Of a stretch of 64,000 bases of DNA, positions 1-8,140 are shown piece after piece (the first letter of the stretch is position 1; the number at the start of each line of letters is the position of its first letter). Source of the stretch: Desulfovibrio piger. Its GTDB lineage: Bacteria; Desulfobacterota; Desulfovibrionia; Desulfovibrionales; Desulfovibrionaceae. A program made the position numbers and the translations under genes. The stretch spans positions 935,001 through 999,000 of the forward strand of contig NZ_LT630450.1 of NCBI RefSeq assembly GCF_900116045.1, written 5' to 3'. The notes under the pieces were generated by a model that was not told the origin of the DNA, ran no database searches, and worked only from the letters and a program-made list of their open reading frames with translations.

Positions 1-179
1 CTGTGTCCCGAGATGAACGGCGTGTGTTCCCTGATCTCCGGTTGCAGCAGGATGTGCAGGTCAGGGGCGTCCACATCCAGGTCACAGATGACCTTGCTTT
101 CGGCCAGATGGGCAAAGGAGGCACAGACCGTGGTTTTACCCGTCCCGCCCTTGCCGCTGATGACGACGATCTCACGCAT
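1..179 (-). CDS. MinD/Mrp-family P-loop ATPase, N-terminal part only
   Basis: The reading frame starts at an ATG at 179 and runs off the left edge, so only about 59 residues are visible. They begin MREIVVISGKGGTGKTT, a deviant Walker A motif of the MinD/ParA/Mrp class with the signature lysine, followed by a CDLDVDAPDLH stretch typical of this family. The start overlaps the end of the upstream ATPase gene by 8 bp, so the two are translationally linked. In Desulfovibrio, pairs of such ATPases are encoded beside the orange protein (ORP) NifX-like metal-cluster protein, and the same gene types are neighbours here. The membership in that complex is inferred from context. Confidence 0.85.
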   Translation of the reverse strand, partial: MREIVVISGKGGTGKTTVCASFAHLAESKVICDLDVDAPDLHILLQPEIREHTPFISGH

Positions 180-1059
180 GGCACACCTCCCCGCCCAGAC
201 GGCGCAGGGCATCGCGCAAGTGTTCGAAACGCTGTTTCCATTCCGGGGACAGCGCGGCCAGCAGACGACCATTGGCATATTGCTCGGCGGCGGCCCGCTC
301 AAAAGGCAGCTCCGCCAGCAGGGGCAGGCCGTGCTCACGGCAGTAGTCACGCACCGCGGCGTCGCCATCGGCATTGCCTGCGGCCCCGGCCCGGTTGATG
401 ACCACGGTCATGGCCTTGCCCAGGGGCAGGAAGGCCTGATGCGCCAGTTTGAAATCATGGAAGCCGAAGGGCGTGGGATCGGCCACCAGCAGGATCAGGT
501 CCACGTCACGGGTGACCGTGACCGCCGGACAGCTGACCCCGGGAGGCGCGTCGAGGATGGCGTCGGCCGGGACCGCAGCCAGCATGGCTTCCAGACGGGC
601 CCGCAGCCAGCGCAGCAGGGGCGGCGTCATGGATTCGCCGATGCGGGTACGTCCCATGAGGAAGCGGACCGTGCCGTCCAGCACCGTGCCGTATTCCAGT
701 TCGCCCAGTTCCCGGCCCACGGGTTTGAGGGCCTTGTCCGCGCAGACGGCGAAACAGCCGCCGCAGCCGTGGCACATATCGGGGAAGATGCTGATATTGC
801 CGGCAAAGGAGGCGATGGCCTTGAAGCTGCAGATCTCGCGGCATTTGCCGCATTTGCTGCACGCGGCCAGATCGAGGGAGGGCACCTCCAGCCAGGCCTT
901 GCTGCTCCCCTCCACCTGCGGCGGCAGGAAGAGATGGAGGTTGGGCGCTTCCACGTCCGTGTCCACGGCCACCAGGGGATTGTCCCAGACACTGGCCAGG
1001 GAGGCGGCCACACTGGTCTTGCCTGCCCCGCCCTTGCCGCTGGCGATGGCGATACGCAT
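172..1059 (-). CDS. MinD-superfamily ATPase with inserted ferredoxin domain
   Basis: The 295-residue protein begins with the deviant Walker A GKGGAGKT (residues 8-15), then DTDVEAPNLHLF. At about residues 65-110 it carries two four-cysteine clusters (CSKCGKCREIC and CHGCGGCFAVC) that should bind two [4Fe-4S] clusters, and a switch II-like DAPPGVSCP follows. This is the standard architecture of anaerobe MinD-like ATPases with an inserted ferredoxin, about 290 residues long. Upstream is the DUF134/NifX fusion (9 bp gap) and downstream a second ATPase that overlaps it. Known ORP operons of Desulfovibrio contain the same three components, so a role in assembling or using a metal cluster in that complex is likely but inferred. 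Confidence 0.9.
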   Translation of the reverse strand: MRIAIASGKGGAGKTSVAASLASVWDNPLVAVDTDVEAPNLHLFLPPQVEGSSKAWLEVPSLDLAACSKCGKCREICSFKAIASFAGNISIFPDMCHGCGGCFAVCADKALKPVGRELGELEYGTVLDGTVRFLMGRTRIGESMTPPLLRWLRARLEAMLAAVPADAILDAPPGVSCPAVTVTRDVDLILLVADPTPFGFHDFKLAHQAFLPLGKAMTVVINRAGAAGNADGDAAVRDYCREHGLPLLAELPFERAAAEQYANGRLLAALSPEWKQRFEHLRDALRRLGGEVCHA

Positions 1060-1068
1060 ACGGGTCCC

Positions 1069-1749
1069 CTACTTGTTGGGCGCGTCGGCAAAGGGGAATT
1101 CGCCCTTCTGGAAGCGCTCCACCGCTTCCCGGACGGTACCGCTCACATCCTGACAGACCTTGATGCCCGCAGCCTTCAGGGCGTCGAAAGCCTTGGGGCC
1201 CACATAGCCGCTCAGCACCACCTGCACGCCCGCGTTGGCCACGCGCTCGGCGGTCTCGATACCGGCCCCCATGCTCATGGTCTGGGAAGCGCCGTTGTCG
1301 ATATAGCTCACGCTCATGTCCGGCAGATCCACCACCACGAAACCGCCCGCACGACCGAAGCGGGGATCGACGAGATCGTCAAGGGTGGGGCCTTCACTGG
1401 AAATGGCAATCTTCTGCATGGTATTCTCCTTTGCGCCCGCAGTGCGGGGATCCGGTCCGGCCAGGGCGTAATGGCCGCCCTCGATGCGCAGGGCCCGGCC
1501 CGTGACCAGGGCCAGCGCCACCGTGCGCCGGGCCGCGGCCAGTGTGCGGCCGAACGTATGCCGGGACACACGCATGCGGCAGGCGGCCTCGGAACCGGTC
1601 AGGCCTTCCAGATCCGCCAGGCGCAGGGCTTCGAGCTCTTCCACGCCCAGGCAAACTTCCTCCAGGGCCGTCATGGGGATGCCCCGCGGCTTGAAGTAGG
1701 TGACACTGGGAGTGCTGGCCACATAGCGGCACTGTCTGGGACGCGGCAT
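1069..1749 (-). CDS. DUF134 DNA-binding domain fused to NifX/ORP-like domain
   Basis: The ATG at 1747-1749 begins MPRPRQCRYV, the usual start of DUF134 proteins, and gives 226 residues. Residues about 1-95 are a DUF134 region with a helix-turn-helix-like stretch (LTGSEAACRMRVSRHTFGRTL). Residues about 111-226 form a dinitrogenase iron-molybdenum cofactor (NifX/NifB C-terminal) domain beginning MQKIAISSEG. That second part, 116 residues, has the size of a free-standing orange protein. At the junction, inside the frame, AGGAG (1426-1430) sits 6 nt before an ATG at 1417-1419, so the C-terminal domain could also be made alone. The fused product probably regulates and/or takes part in the ORP complex with the two MinD-like ATPases downstream. 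Confidence 0.85.
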   Translation of the reverse strand: MPRPRQCRYVASTPSVTYFKPRGIPMTALEEVCLGVEELEALRLADLEGLTGSEAACRMRVSRHTFGRTLAAARRTVALALVTGRALRIEGGHYALAGPDPRTAGAKENTMQKIAISSEGPTLDDLVDPRFGRAGGFVVVDLPDMSVSYIDNGASQTMSMGAGIETAERVANAGVQVVLSGYVGPKAFDALKAAGIKVCQDVSGTVREAVERFQKGEFPFADAPNK

Positions 1750-1757
1750 GATTTCTC

Positions 1758-1822
1758 CAATTGTCTGGCAAAACGGACTCACAGCCGGAAGGACGTCAGG
1801 CTGCGGACGTTTTGCACAATTG
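1758..1822. promoter_or_regulatory. Imperfect inverted repeat in the DUF134-ORP leader
   Basis: CAATTGT and GCAAAACG (1758-1764, 1768-1775) are mirrored by CGTTTTGC and AATTG (1808-1815, 1818-1822). One arm has a 3-nt insert relative to the other. The repeat lies between the predicted promoter and the start codon. It could be an operator for the DUF134 domain or an RNA hairpin; this is inferred from symmetry only. Confidence 0.35.
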
Positions 1823-1850
1823 AGCATAATCCTTGCGGCAGCCATGTCAA
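1823..1850 (-). promoter_or_regulatory. Predicted sigma70 promoter for the ORP-type operon
   Basis: On the minus strand, TTGACA (1845-1850) is followed after 16 bp by TATGCT (1823-1828), upstream of the DUF134 gene. The -35 is a consensus match and the -10 matches 4 of 6. ORP operons studied in D. vulgaris are sigma54-dependent, but I saw no clear GG-N10-GC element here. Confidence 0.5.
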
Positions 1851-1897
1851 GCCCCTTTCCCGGATCCCGCCGTTTTTTTCCGCTTTCGCGCAGCGCG

Positions 1898-1927
1898 TTG
1901 ACGCTTTTCTTGGCCCCGTGGTACAAG
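1898..1927 (+). promoter_or_regulatory. Predicted promoter of the MATE gene
   Basis: TTGACG (1898-1903), an 18-bp spacer and TACAAG (1922-1927) lie 37 bp before the start codon at 1965. The promoter is divergent from that of the ORP-type operon. Confidence 0.4.
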
Positions 1928-1964
1928 GCCGGGGCCTGCCCCGCGCAGCTCTCACGAGGTCCCC

Positions 1965-3299
1965 ATGTCCCAACATCGAACCAGCATGCTGCATCGTCCC
2001 GTGGCCCAGACCTTTTTCCGCTACGGCCTGCCCTGGTCCGCGGCCTTTCTCCTGCTTTCGTCCGCCGGCCTGGTGGACACCATCTTCATCGGCCGCTATG
2101 TCGGGGCCCAGGCCCTGGCAGCCGTCAATATCGTCAGCCCGGCCTTCAGCATTTTTTTCGGCATGGGCGTCATGCTCTCCGTGGGCGGTACGGTCCGCAG
2201 CGCCCACCATGTGGGACGTGGCGACTTGCAGGCCGCTTCGGCGGTCTTTGGCCGTACCATGCTGCTCATCCTGCTGGCCGGTCTGATGCTGGCCCTGCTC
2301 TCCCTGCTGTTCCGGCCGCTGCTGCTGACACTGCTGGGAGCGGGGGGCGATGTCATGCGGCCCGCACATCAGTACCTGACCACCATCCTGTGCTTCAGCC
2401 CCGTGCTGCCCGCCTCCTACGCCCTTTCGCAGTTCGCCCGGGTGGACCAGCATCCCACCCTGGCTTCTCTGGGGCTCATCCTGAGCGCCGGCGTCAATAT
2501 CGTCCTGGATTACCTGTTCATCGCCCGTCTCGGCTGGGGCGTGCAGGGGGCGGCCCTGGCCACAGGCCTGGGCTACAGCTGCACCCTGCTCCTGTTCCTG
2601 TGCCACTTCCTGTCCCGTCGCGCCCTGCTGCGCCTGACCCTGAAGGGCTGCGGCTGGAGCGAGATCCTGCGGGCCAGCCTCAACGGCAGTGCGGAGAGCA
2701 TCAACGAGCTCTCCGTGGGCAGCATCATCCTGCTCATCAACCATCTGATGATGGCCCGTTTCGGCTCTTCCGGCGTGGCCGCCTTCACTGTGGTCAGCTA
2801 CGGTTCGTGGTTCGGCCTGACCCTGGCCTACGGCCTCAGCGATACCCTGTCGCCGCTGGTCAGTGCCAATCATGCCGCCGGGCTGCGCCAGCGGACGCAC
2901 AGCTTCCTGCGCGTCGCCCTGCTGAGCCTGCTGGCGCTGGGCGTGGTCATGTTCCTTGTCTTCAGCCTCTACCCGCAGGAGCTTGTCCGCCTTTTCCTGC
3001 CCGGCAACGCCGCTGTGGGCGGCCTGGCCTGCCATTTCATTGCCGACTTCCGCTGGAGCTTTTTCTTCAGCGGTCTGAACATGGGCATCGCCTGCTACCT
3101 GACCGGGCTCAACCGTTCCCTGCAGGCTGCGGGCATGGCCCTGGGACGCAGCCTGGTCTTCCCTGCCCTGTTCCTGAGCCTGTTCGCCCTCTGGCTGGAA
3201 GACGAACATATCTTCTGGGCCATTCCCCTGGCCGAGGCCCTGACCCTGCTGCTGGGCATGGGGCTGCTGGCCCACGGCCGATGGCGTACCGGCTGGTAG
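1965..3299 (+). CDS. MATE-family multidrug/Na+ antiporter
   Basis: The 444-residue protein is very hydrophobic, with about 12 predicted membrane helices, the normal length and topology for MatE transporters. The N-terminal half contains GLVDTIFIGRYVGAQALAAV, a characteristic MATE segment. The second half repeats the pattern (MMARFGSSGVAAFTVVSYGS), as expected from the internal duplication of this family. It should export cationic or other small compounds across the inner membrane using a Na+ or H+ gradient; the substrate cannot be read from sequence. GAGG lies just before the ATG. Confidence 0.92.
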   Translation: MSQHRTSMLHRPVAQTFFRYGLPWSAAFLLLSSAGLVDTIFIGRYVGAQALAAVNIVSPAFSIFFGMGVMLSVGGTVRSAHHVGRGDLQAASAVFGRTMLLILLAGLMLALLSLLFRPLLLTLLGAGGDVMRPAHQYLTTILCFSPVLPASYALSQFARVDQHPTLASLGLILSAGVNIVLDYLFIARLGWGVQGAALATGLGYSCTLLLFLCHFLSRRALLRLTLKGCGWSEILRASLNGSAESINELSVGSIILLINHLMMARFGSSGVAAFTVVSYGSWFGLTLAYGLSDTLSPLVSANHAAGLRQRTHSFLRVALLSLLALGVVMFLVFSLYPQELVRLFLPGNAAVGGLACHFIADFRWSFFFSGLNMGIACYLTGLNRSLQAAGMALGRSLVFPALFLSLFALWLEDEHIFWAIPLAEALTLLLGMGLLAHGRWRTGW

Positions 3300-3359
3300 G
3301 CCTGCTGACAGGAACAGCCGCATGCCGTATGCTTGCGGCACACCACACAAGGAGGCCCC

Positions 3360-3899
3360 ATGCCCACGAAACGCCTTTTGCCTGCCCTGCTGGCCGCCCT
3401 GCTGCTGGCCGCCCCTGCCGCGGCGGCCGAACATGCCCCGGGCTTCGAAGCCTGCATCAAGAAAAATCCCAAACGTTCGGACCAGAAACAGTGCCTGGAT
3501 ATGGAGCGTGACTACTGGCAGAAAAAGCTGGATGCCCGCTATCAGGCCATGCAGGGCATCTGCAAAAAATTTTCCGGCCCCGAAGCGGAAAAACGCGGCG
3601 CCGCCTGCCTGGATGCCCTGGAAGAAAACCAGCACAGCTGGCTGGCGTACAAGGCCAGCATGCGCCCTGTGGCCGAGAACCATCCCAACAGCCAGAGCGC
3701 CACGGAAAACCTGGCCTGGCTCGAGATCGACCAGCTGCGCAAGCGCATCCATGATCTGGAGAGCCTCGACCCCTCACTGGCGGACAGGCCTGCCCGCCGC
3801 TCCACGACCATGGACGACATCGAGAAGGGCCTGTCGGATTTCGGCAACAGCATGGAATCCCTGTTCAATTCCGGCATGAAAAAAATGGGGCTGGACTAG
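3360..3899 (+). CDS. LprI-like (DUF1311) secreted protein
   Basis: The ATG at 3360 follows AAGGAGG by 5 nt and gives 179 residues. An upstream in-frame ATG at 3333 has no ribosome site. Residues 1-23 form a Sec signal peptide (MPTKRLLPALLAALLLAAPA, then AAA-E). The mature part has CIKKNPKRSDQKQCLDMERDYWQKKLD and further paired cysteines around an alpha-helical core, matching the lysozyme-inhibitor LprI N-terminal/DUF1311 family. The protein is probably periplasmic. Function within the family is poorly defined; inhibition of lysozyme is known only for some members. Confidence 0.75.
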   Translation: MPTKRLLPALLAALLLAAPAAAAEHAPGFEACIKKNPKRSDQKQCLDMERDYWQKKLDARYQAMQGICKKFSGPEAEKRGAACLDALEENQHSWLAYKASMRPVAENHPNSQSATENLAWLEIDQLRKRIHDLESLDPSLADRPARRSTTMDDIEKGLSDFGNSMESLFNSGMKKMGLD

Positions 3900-4092
3900 G
3901 TCGCGTTTTGCTTTCGTAAACGGCAGGGGCCGGGCAGCCTCTTCGCAGCTCCGCTCCCGCCCCAAGGCGTCCCGCCCGCCCCGGGCCGCAGCAAGAGGGC
4001 GGCCTCTCCATCATGCCCTCTTCGGCCATCCTTTTTTGCCGGGCTGCCCGGACTGCCTGCCATCCGGCCCCGGCGCACCTTGTGGAGGCATC

Positions 4093-4506
4093 ATGGATTC
4101 TTTGCTCACGCTGCCGGAAGACATCCGTCTTCCCGGCATACCGGAACATTTCACTCCCCTGCTCGCCTCGGACAGCGGCCTGCTGGTGGAGCGCATCGTC
4201 TCCTGGGGCCATGTGACGCCGGAAGGCCAGTGGTACGACCAGGAAAAGGACGAATGGGTCCTGCTGCTGGAAGGTTCCGCCCGGCTGGGCTTTGCCGATG
4301 GTCGTGAAGTGGCCCTGGAACGCGGCCGGTGTCTGCTGCTGCCCAGACATGTACGCCATCGTGTGCTGGAGACCAGCAAGCCCTGCATCTGGCTGGCCAT
4401 CCACGCACCACAGCTGCGTCCGCAGGAAACTGGGGGCACGGCAGACGGCCCGCAGGGACAGGGTGGGCCTCGACCCCGTTTCCCTCAGCGCCACGGCCAG
4501 CGCTAG
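4093..4506 (+). CDS. Cupin-domain protein
   Basis: The start is the ATG at 4093, with GGAGG 4 nt upstream, giving 137 residues. Residues about 30-100 fit a small cupin barrel: EWVLLLEGSARLGFADG is the first conserved strand region and LLLPRHVRHRVLET the second, with histidines that could bind a metal. The last 30 residues (from LRPQETGG) are Gly/Pro/Arg-rich and not typical, so the true C-terminus may have drifted. The substrate is unknown. It stands alone between the LprI-like gene and trmO. Confidence 0.75.
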   Translation: MDSLLTLPEDIRLPGIPEHFTPLLASDSGLLVERIVSWGHVTPEGQWYDQEKDEWVLLLEGSARLGFADGREVALERGRCLLLPRHVRHRVLETSKPCIWLAIHAPQLRPQETGGTADGPQGQGGPRPRFPQRHGQR

Positions 4507-4655
4507 CGGGAAAACACGGCGCCTGCCGGGCCATGCCGCCCCTACCCATGCGCGTTCACCGGTCCCGGACAACGTCATCCGGGACGGTACGGCCTGTCCC
4601 TTGCCCGCCCCTCGTACCTCGTGACATTCCCCGGCAAGCCCTACAGGAGATGCCC

Positions 4656-5078
4656 ATGTCCCTGCCCCTGTTCACCTGCCGCCCCATCGGCATCATCCAC
4701 ACCCCGCACACCGATCCGGCCCAAACGCCCCGGCAGCCCATCCACGCCGCAGGCTTCACCGGCCAGGTGGAGGTCTTCCCCGAATTCGCGGCCGGGCTTG
4801 AAGGGCTGGAACACTCTGCCCGCATCTGGCTGCTCTTTGCCTTCCACAGGGCAGACACGCCGCGCCTGCACGTCATCCCGCACGGCCGGACGCAGGAGCG
4901 CGGCGTCTTCACCACCCGGGCCCCCTGCCGTCCGGGCGGCATCGGCATGAGCCTGGTACCGCTGCTGCGCCGGGACGGGAACATCCTCCACGTCACGCAT
5001 GTGGACATGCTGGACGGCACGCCCCTGCTGGACATCAAGCCCCACTTCCCCGATCTGGACAGCGGTGCCCTGCTGTGA
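4656..5078 (+). CDS. trmO: TrmO/TsaA-type tRNA t6A37 N6-methyltransferase
   Basis: The second of two adjacent ATGs (4656) is preferred because AGGAG (4645-4649) is 6 nt away. The product has 140 residues. CRPIGIIHTPHTDP at the N-terminus, FPEFAAGLEGLEHSARIWLLFAFHR in the middle, then RPGGIGMSLVPLL and LDGTPLLDIKPHFP are the conserved blocks of the VirR/YaeB (TsaA) family, which uses S-adenosylmethionine to methylate threonylcarbamoyladenosine at tRNA position 37. It lacks the extra C-terminal domain of the E. coli protein, which is common. The usual RPNPIG motif reads RPGGIG here. Confidence 0.85.
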   Translation: MSLPLFTCRPIGIIHTPHTDPAQTPRQPIHAAGFTGQVEVFPEFAAGLEGLEHSARIWLLFAFHRADTPRLHVIPHGRTQERGVFTTRAPCRPGGIGMSLVPLLRRDGNILHVTHVDMLDGTPLLDIKPHFPDLDSGALL

Positions 5079-5508
5079 CGCAGCCTCCCGCGCTCCCTGC
5101 CCGAAAGCGGCAAGCCGGTGGCCCTTGCCACCATCCCCGCCATCCTGCCCATCGTGTCTGGCGGCCATCCACGCTCACCGGGGCAAAACTCCCTGATCCT
5201 GTCCGCAGCGCTGGCGGGCCTTGCCGTGGCTCCTCCGGCAGTGGAGGCATACAGCGGGAGGCCCTTCCTCTGGCCCTTCCTCCGTGCTGCCGCCGGCTCC
5301 GGTGATCCTCCGGCATTGTGCCTTGCCGCTGCTGCAACACGCCAGCACATGAAACGAAAAACGCCCGCAACACGAACTTGCGGGCGTTTTTGTGCACCGA
5401 AACGGTACAAAGGGAGGCCCCCCATGGGCCTCCCGGCGGGCATTTCAGGGCCGAAGAGGTGAACCCTGAAATTTCATGCGTTCATGGCCTAGCGGCCCGC
5501 CGCACGGC
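5079..5508. other. Intergenic region between convergent trmO and ftsZ
   Basis: I see no convincing gene in these 430 bp. It contains the terminator hairpin at 5357-5391 and a second GC-rich stem (5412-5420 with 5426-5434, GGGAGGCCC against GGGCCTCCC). Confidence 0.6.
5357..5391. terminator. Bidirectional rho-independent terminator
   Basis: A perfect stem, AACGCCCGCAA paired with TTGCGGGCGTT around a 7-nt loop, is flanked by an A-tract on the left and a T-tract on the right. It can therefore end transcription both of trmO and of the long dcw operon that converges on it. Confidence 0.8.
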
Positions 5509-6843
5509 CTAGTCGGCCTGGGTGCGGATGAACGTGGGAATCTCGAAGTCTTCTTCACTGTAGGTGAAGTCCTCATGACCGGGGTTGTGCTGGCGCCGGG
5601 GCAGGGGCTGCTGGCCCAGCGTGGCGCCTGTGCGCAGGTAGGTCGGTTTCTCGAACTGGTCCTGGGCTGAATAGGGACCGTACCCCCCCTGCGGATAGGA
5701 GTTCTGGGGGATCCAGTCACCGCGCTGGCGCACGGGGCGCGGGCGGGGCTGCTCGTAGGCAGGGGCCTGCGGCGCTTCCATGGGGCGGGCCGCGGGCGCG
5801 GCCTGCGAGCCGGGGAACTTGGTCACGCTGGAGCTTTTCACCGGCTCGGGCACGGGCGGCACCACCGCGGCGCTGGGATCGATGCCCGTGGCGATGACGG
5901 TCAGGCGCAGTTCGTCGCCGATGTTCTCGTCGTAGACCACACCAAAGATGATGTTGGTATCTTCAGGCGTGGCATCGGCGATGATGTCGCCGATCTCGGC
6001 GATCTCGTCGGTGGAGATGTCCATGGACGCCGTGATGTTGTACAGCACGGCCTTGGCGCTCTCCAGGGAAACGTCTTCCAGCAGCGGGCTGTTGATGGCG
6101 CGCTGGGCGGCCTCGCGGGCGCGGTTCTCACCGGCGGCCACACCGGTGCCCATCAGGGCCATGCCGGATTCGGACATGGTGGTACGCACGTCGGCGAAGT
6201 CGAGGTTGATCATGCCGTCGGCCAGGATGACGTCGGAAATGCCCTTGACGGCATAGAAGAGCACGTCGTTGGCTTTCTGCAGCATGGCGGAGAAGGGGGT
6301 CTTCTTGGGGGCAAAGGCCAGCAGGCGGTCATTGGGGATGGTGATCAGGCAGTCCACATGCTGCTTGAACTCTTCCAGCCCTTCTTCGGCGAAGCGCCGG
6401 CGCCGGGCTCCTTCAAACGAGAAGGGCTTGGTGACGACGCCCACGGTGAGGGCGCCCATCTCCTTGGCGGTCTGGGCCACCACAGGCGCGGCCCCCGTGC
6501 CCGTGCCACCGCCCATGCCGGCAGTCACGAAGACCATGTCGGCATCGCCGATGGCTTCCCGGATGGCATTGACGCTCTCCAGGGCGGCTTCACGGCCCAC
6601 AGCGGGATTGGCACCGGCCCCCAGGCCCTTGGTGAGTTTTTCACCCAGCTGGATCTTGACCGGGGCATTGTTGCGGCTCAGGGCCTGCATATCGGTATTG
6701 GCGCAGATGAACTGCACCCCCTGCAAACCGGACGAGATCATGTTCTGCACGGCGTTGCCGCCGCCACCGCCTACACCGATGACCTTGAGCTTGGCATTAT
6801 TGCCCAGCGTGATGTCGATATCATCAACAATGGATTGTGACAT
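5509..6843 (-). CDS. ftsZ: Cell division GTPase FtsZ
   Basis: The 444-residue tubulin homologue forms the Z ring at mid-cell. The G-loop of phosphate binding is visible at residues 23-30 (GVGGGGGN) and the tubulin signature GGGTGTG at 111-117. A GTPase T7-loop region with NLDFADVRT follows. The globular domain ends near residue 325. After it comes a Pro/Gln/Arg-rich linker (about residues 330-425) and a conserved C-terminal tail [15 protein letters not shown], which binds FtsA and other partners. It is the last gene of the dcw operon, 45 bp after ftsA, with GAGGAGAGGG as ribosome site. Confidence 0.98.
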   Translation of the reverse strand: MSQSIVDDIDITLGNNAKLKVIGVGGGGGNAVQNMISSGLQGVQFICANTDMQALSRNNAPVKIQLGEKLTKGLGAGANPAVGREAALESVNAIREAIGDADMVFVTAGMGGGTGTGAAPVVAQTAKEMGALTVGVVTKPFSFEGARRRRFAEEGLEEFKQHVDCLITIPNDRLLAFAPKKTPFSAMLQKANDVLFYAVKGISDVILADGMINLDFADVRTTMSESGMALMGTGVAAGENRAREAAQRAINSPLLEDVSLESAKAVLYNITASMDISTDEIAEIGDIIADATPEDTNIIFGVVYDENIGDELRLTVIATGIDPSAAVVPPVPEPVKSSSVTKFPGSQAAPAARPMEAPQAPAYEQPRPRPVRQRGDWIPQNSYPQGGYGPYSAQDQFEKPTYLRTGATLGQQPLPRRQHNPGHEDFTYSEEDFEIPTFIRTQAD

Positions 6844-6888
6844 AGTTCCCTCTCCTCAACTGCTCTAAAAGCTTGCCCGCTTTGTTTT

Positions 6889-8121
6889 TTAGGAAATGTC
6901 GGAAAACCACTTTTTCATACGCGCCAGCAGGCCTTCGAAAACGCCGCTTTCGCTGTGCGTGGGAGTAAACTTTTTCTGCCCGGAAACTTCCTTTTCCGCG
7001 CCGTAACGCAGCAGCCCCACGGCCGTGGAGAACTTGGGGCTGTTCACCACGTCCTTGAGCCCGCCCACATTGCGGGGGTAGCCGATGCGCGTGGGCAGGT
7101 TGAAGATCTGCGTGCCCAGCTCCTGGCAGCCCTCGATGAGGGCCGTGCCGCCGGTCAGCACCACACCTGCGCCCAGGAAATTCTTGTAACCGGAATTTTC
7201 CAGCGTGCGGTTCACCAGGCACAGGATCTCTTCCATGCGCGGCTCGCAGATCTCCGCCAGGATCTGGCGGGAGATGCGGCTGGGGTCACGACCGCCCACG
7301 GTGGGGACTTCGATGAACTCGTCATGCCGCACCATGTCGGTCAGGGCGCAACCGTACTTGAGCTTGATGCGTTCGGCCGCCGCAATGGGGGTGCGCAGGC
7401 CGAAGGCGATGTCGTTGGTCAGGTTCTGGCCGCCCAGGGCCAGCACATGGGTATGCTTGATGGAATCGTTGGCGAAGATGGCGATATCCGTGGTGCCGCC
7501 GCCGATATCCACCAGGGCGACGCCCAGCTCCCGTTCTTCTTCCGTCAGTACGGCCTTGGCCGAGGCCAGGGACTCCAGGGCGATGTCCGAGACTTCCAGC
7601 TGGCTGCGGTGGCAGGAGCGCACGATGTTCTGGGCCGAGGTCACGGCCCCGGTCACGATGTGCACCTTGACCTCCAGGCGCACGCCCGCCATGCCCAGCG
7701 GATCGGCGATGCCGCGCTGGTTGTCCACGATATATTCCTGCGGCAGGATGTGGATGACTTCACGGTCGGCGGGGATGGCCACGGCGCGGGCCGCATCGAG
7801 CGCGCGTTCCACGTCGCGCTGGCCCACCTCGCCGCCCTTGACGGCGATGACGCCATGACTGTTGATTCCGGCGATATGCCCGCCGGCGATCCCCACATAG
7901 ACCGAATTGATCTCACAGCCGGCCATGAGCTCGGCGTCTTCGATGGCGCCCCGGATGGACTGCACGGTCTGCTCGATGTTCACCACCACGCCCTTGCGCA
8001 TGCCGTGAGAAGGACGGGTGCCGATCCCGACGACATCCACCAGGCCGTTTTCCGCCATTTCCCCCACGACCGCGCACACTTTGGTAGTGCCGATATCCAG
8101 GCCTACAATGAGATCCGCCAT
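6889..8121 (-). CDS. ftsA: Cell division protein FtsA
   Basis: The 410-residue actin-like ATPase tethers FtsZ to the membrane. The N-terminus reads MADLIVGLDIGTTKVCAVVGE (phosphate 1 loop), the second phosphate loop is VDIGGGTTDIAIF near residue 205, and the adenosine motif is GVVLTGGTALIEG near 335. The end, LLARMKKWFSDIS, is the amphipathic membrane-targeting helix. GGAGTAACT precedes the ATG. It lies directly downstream of ftsQ and upstream of ftsZ, the usual order. Confidence 0.97.
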   Translation of the reverse strand: MADLIVGLDIGTTKVCAVVGEMAENGLVDVVGIGTRPSHGMRKGVVVNIEQTVQSIRGAIEDAELMAGCEINSVYVGIAGGHIAGINSHGVIAVKGGEVGQRDVERALDAARAVAIPADREVIHILPQEYIVDNQRGIADPLGMAGVRLEVKVHIVTGAVTSAQNIVRSCHRSQLEVSDIALESLASAKAVLTEEERELGVALVDIGGGTTDIAIFANDSIKHTHVLALGGQNLTNDIAFGLRTPIAAAERIKLKYGCALTDMVRHDEFIEVPTVGGRDPSRISRQILAEICEPRMEEILCLVNRTLENSGYKNFLGAGVVLTGGTALIEGCQELGTQIFNLPTRIGYPRNVGGLKDVVNSPKFSTAVGLLRYGAEKEVSGQKKFTPTHSESGVFEGLLARMKKWFSDIS

Positions 8122-8140
8122 AGTTACTCCTCACCAAACA

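Noticed and set aside
13-2286. Long plus-strand open frame of 757 codons
   Set aside because: It lies antisense to the MinD-like ATPase and DUF134-ORP genes and continues out of frame into the MATE gene; Gly/His/Gln-rich composition is typical of shadow frames in GC-rich DNA.
1779-3752. 657-codon minus-strand frame
   Set aside because: It is antisense to the MATE and LprI-like genes, Gln/Gly/Ala-rich, with no family motifs.
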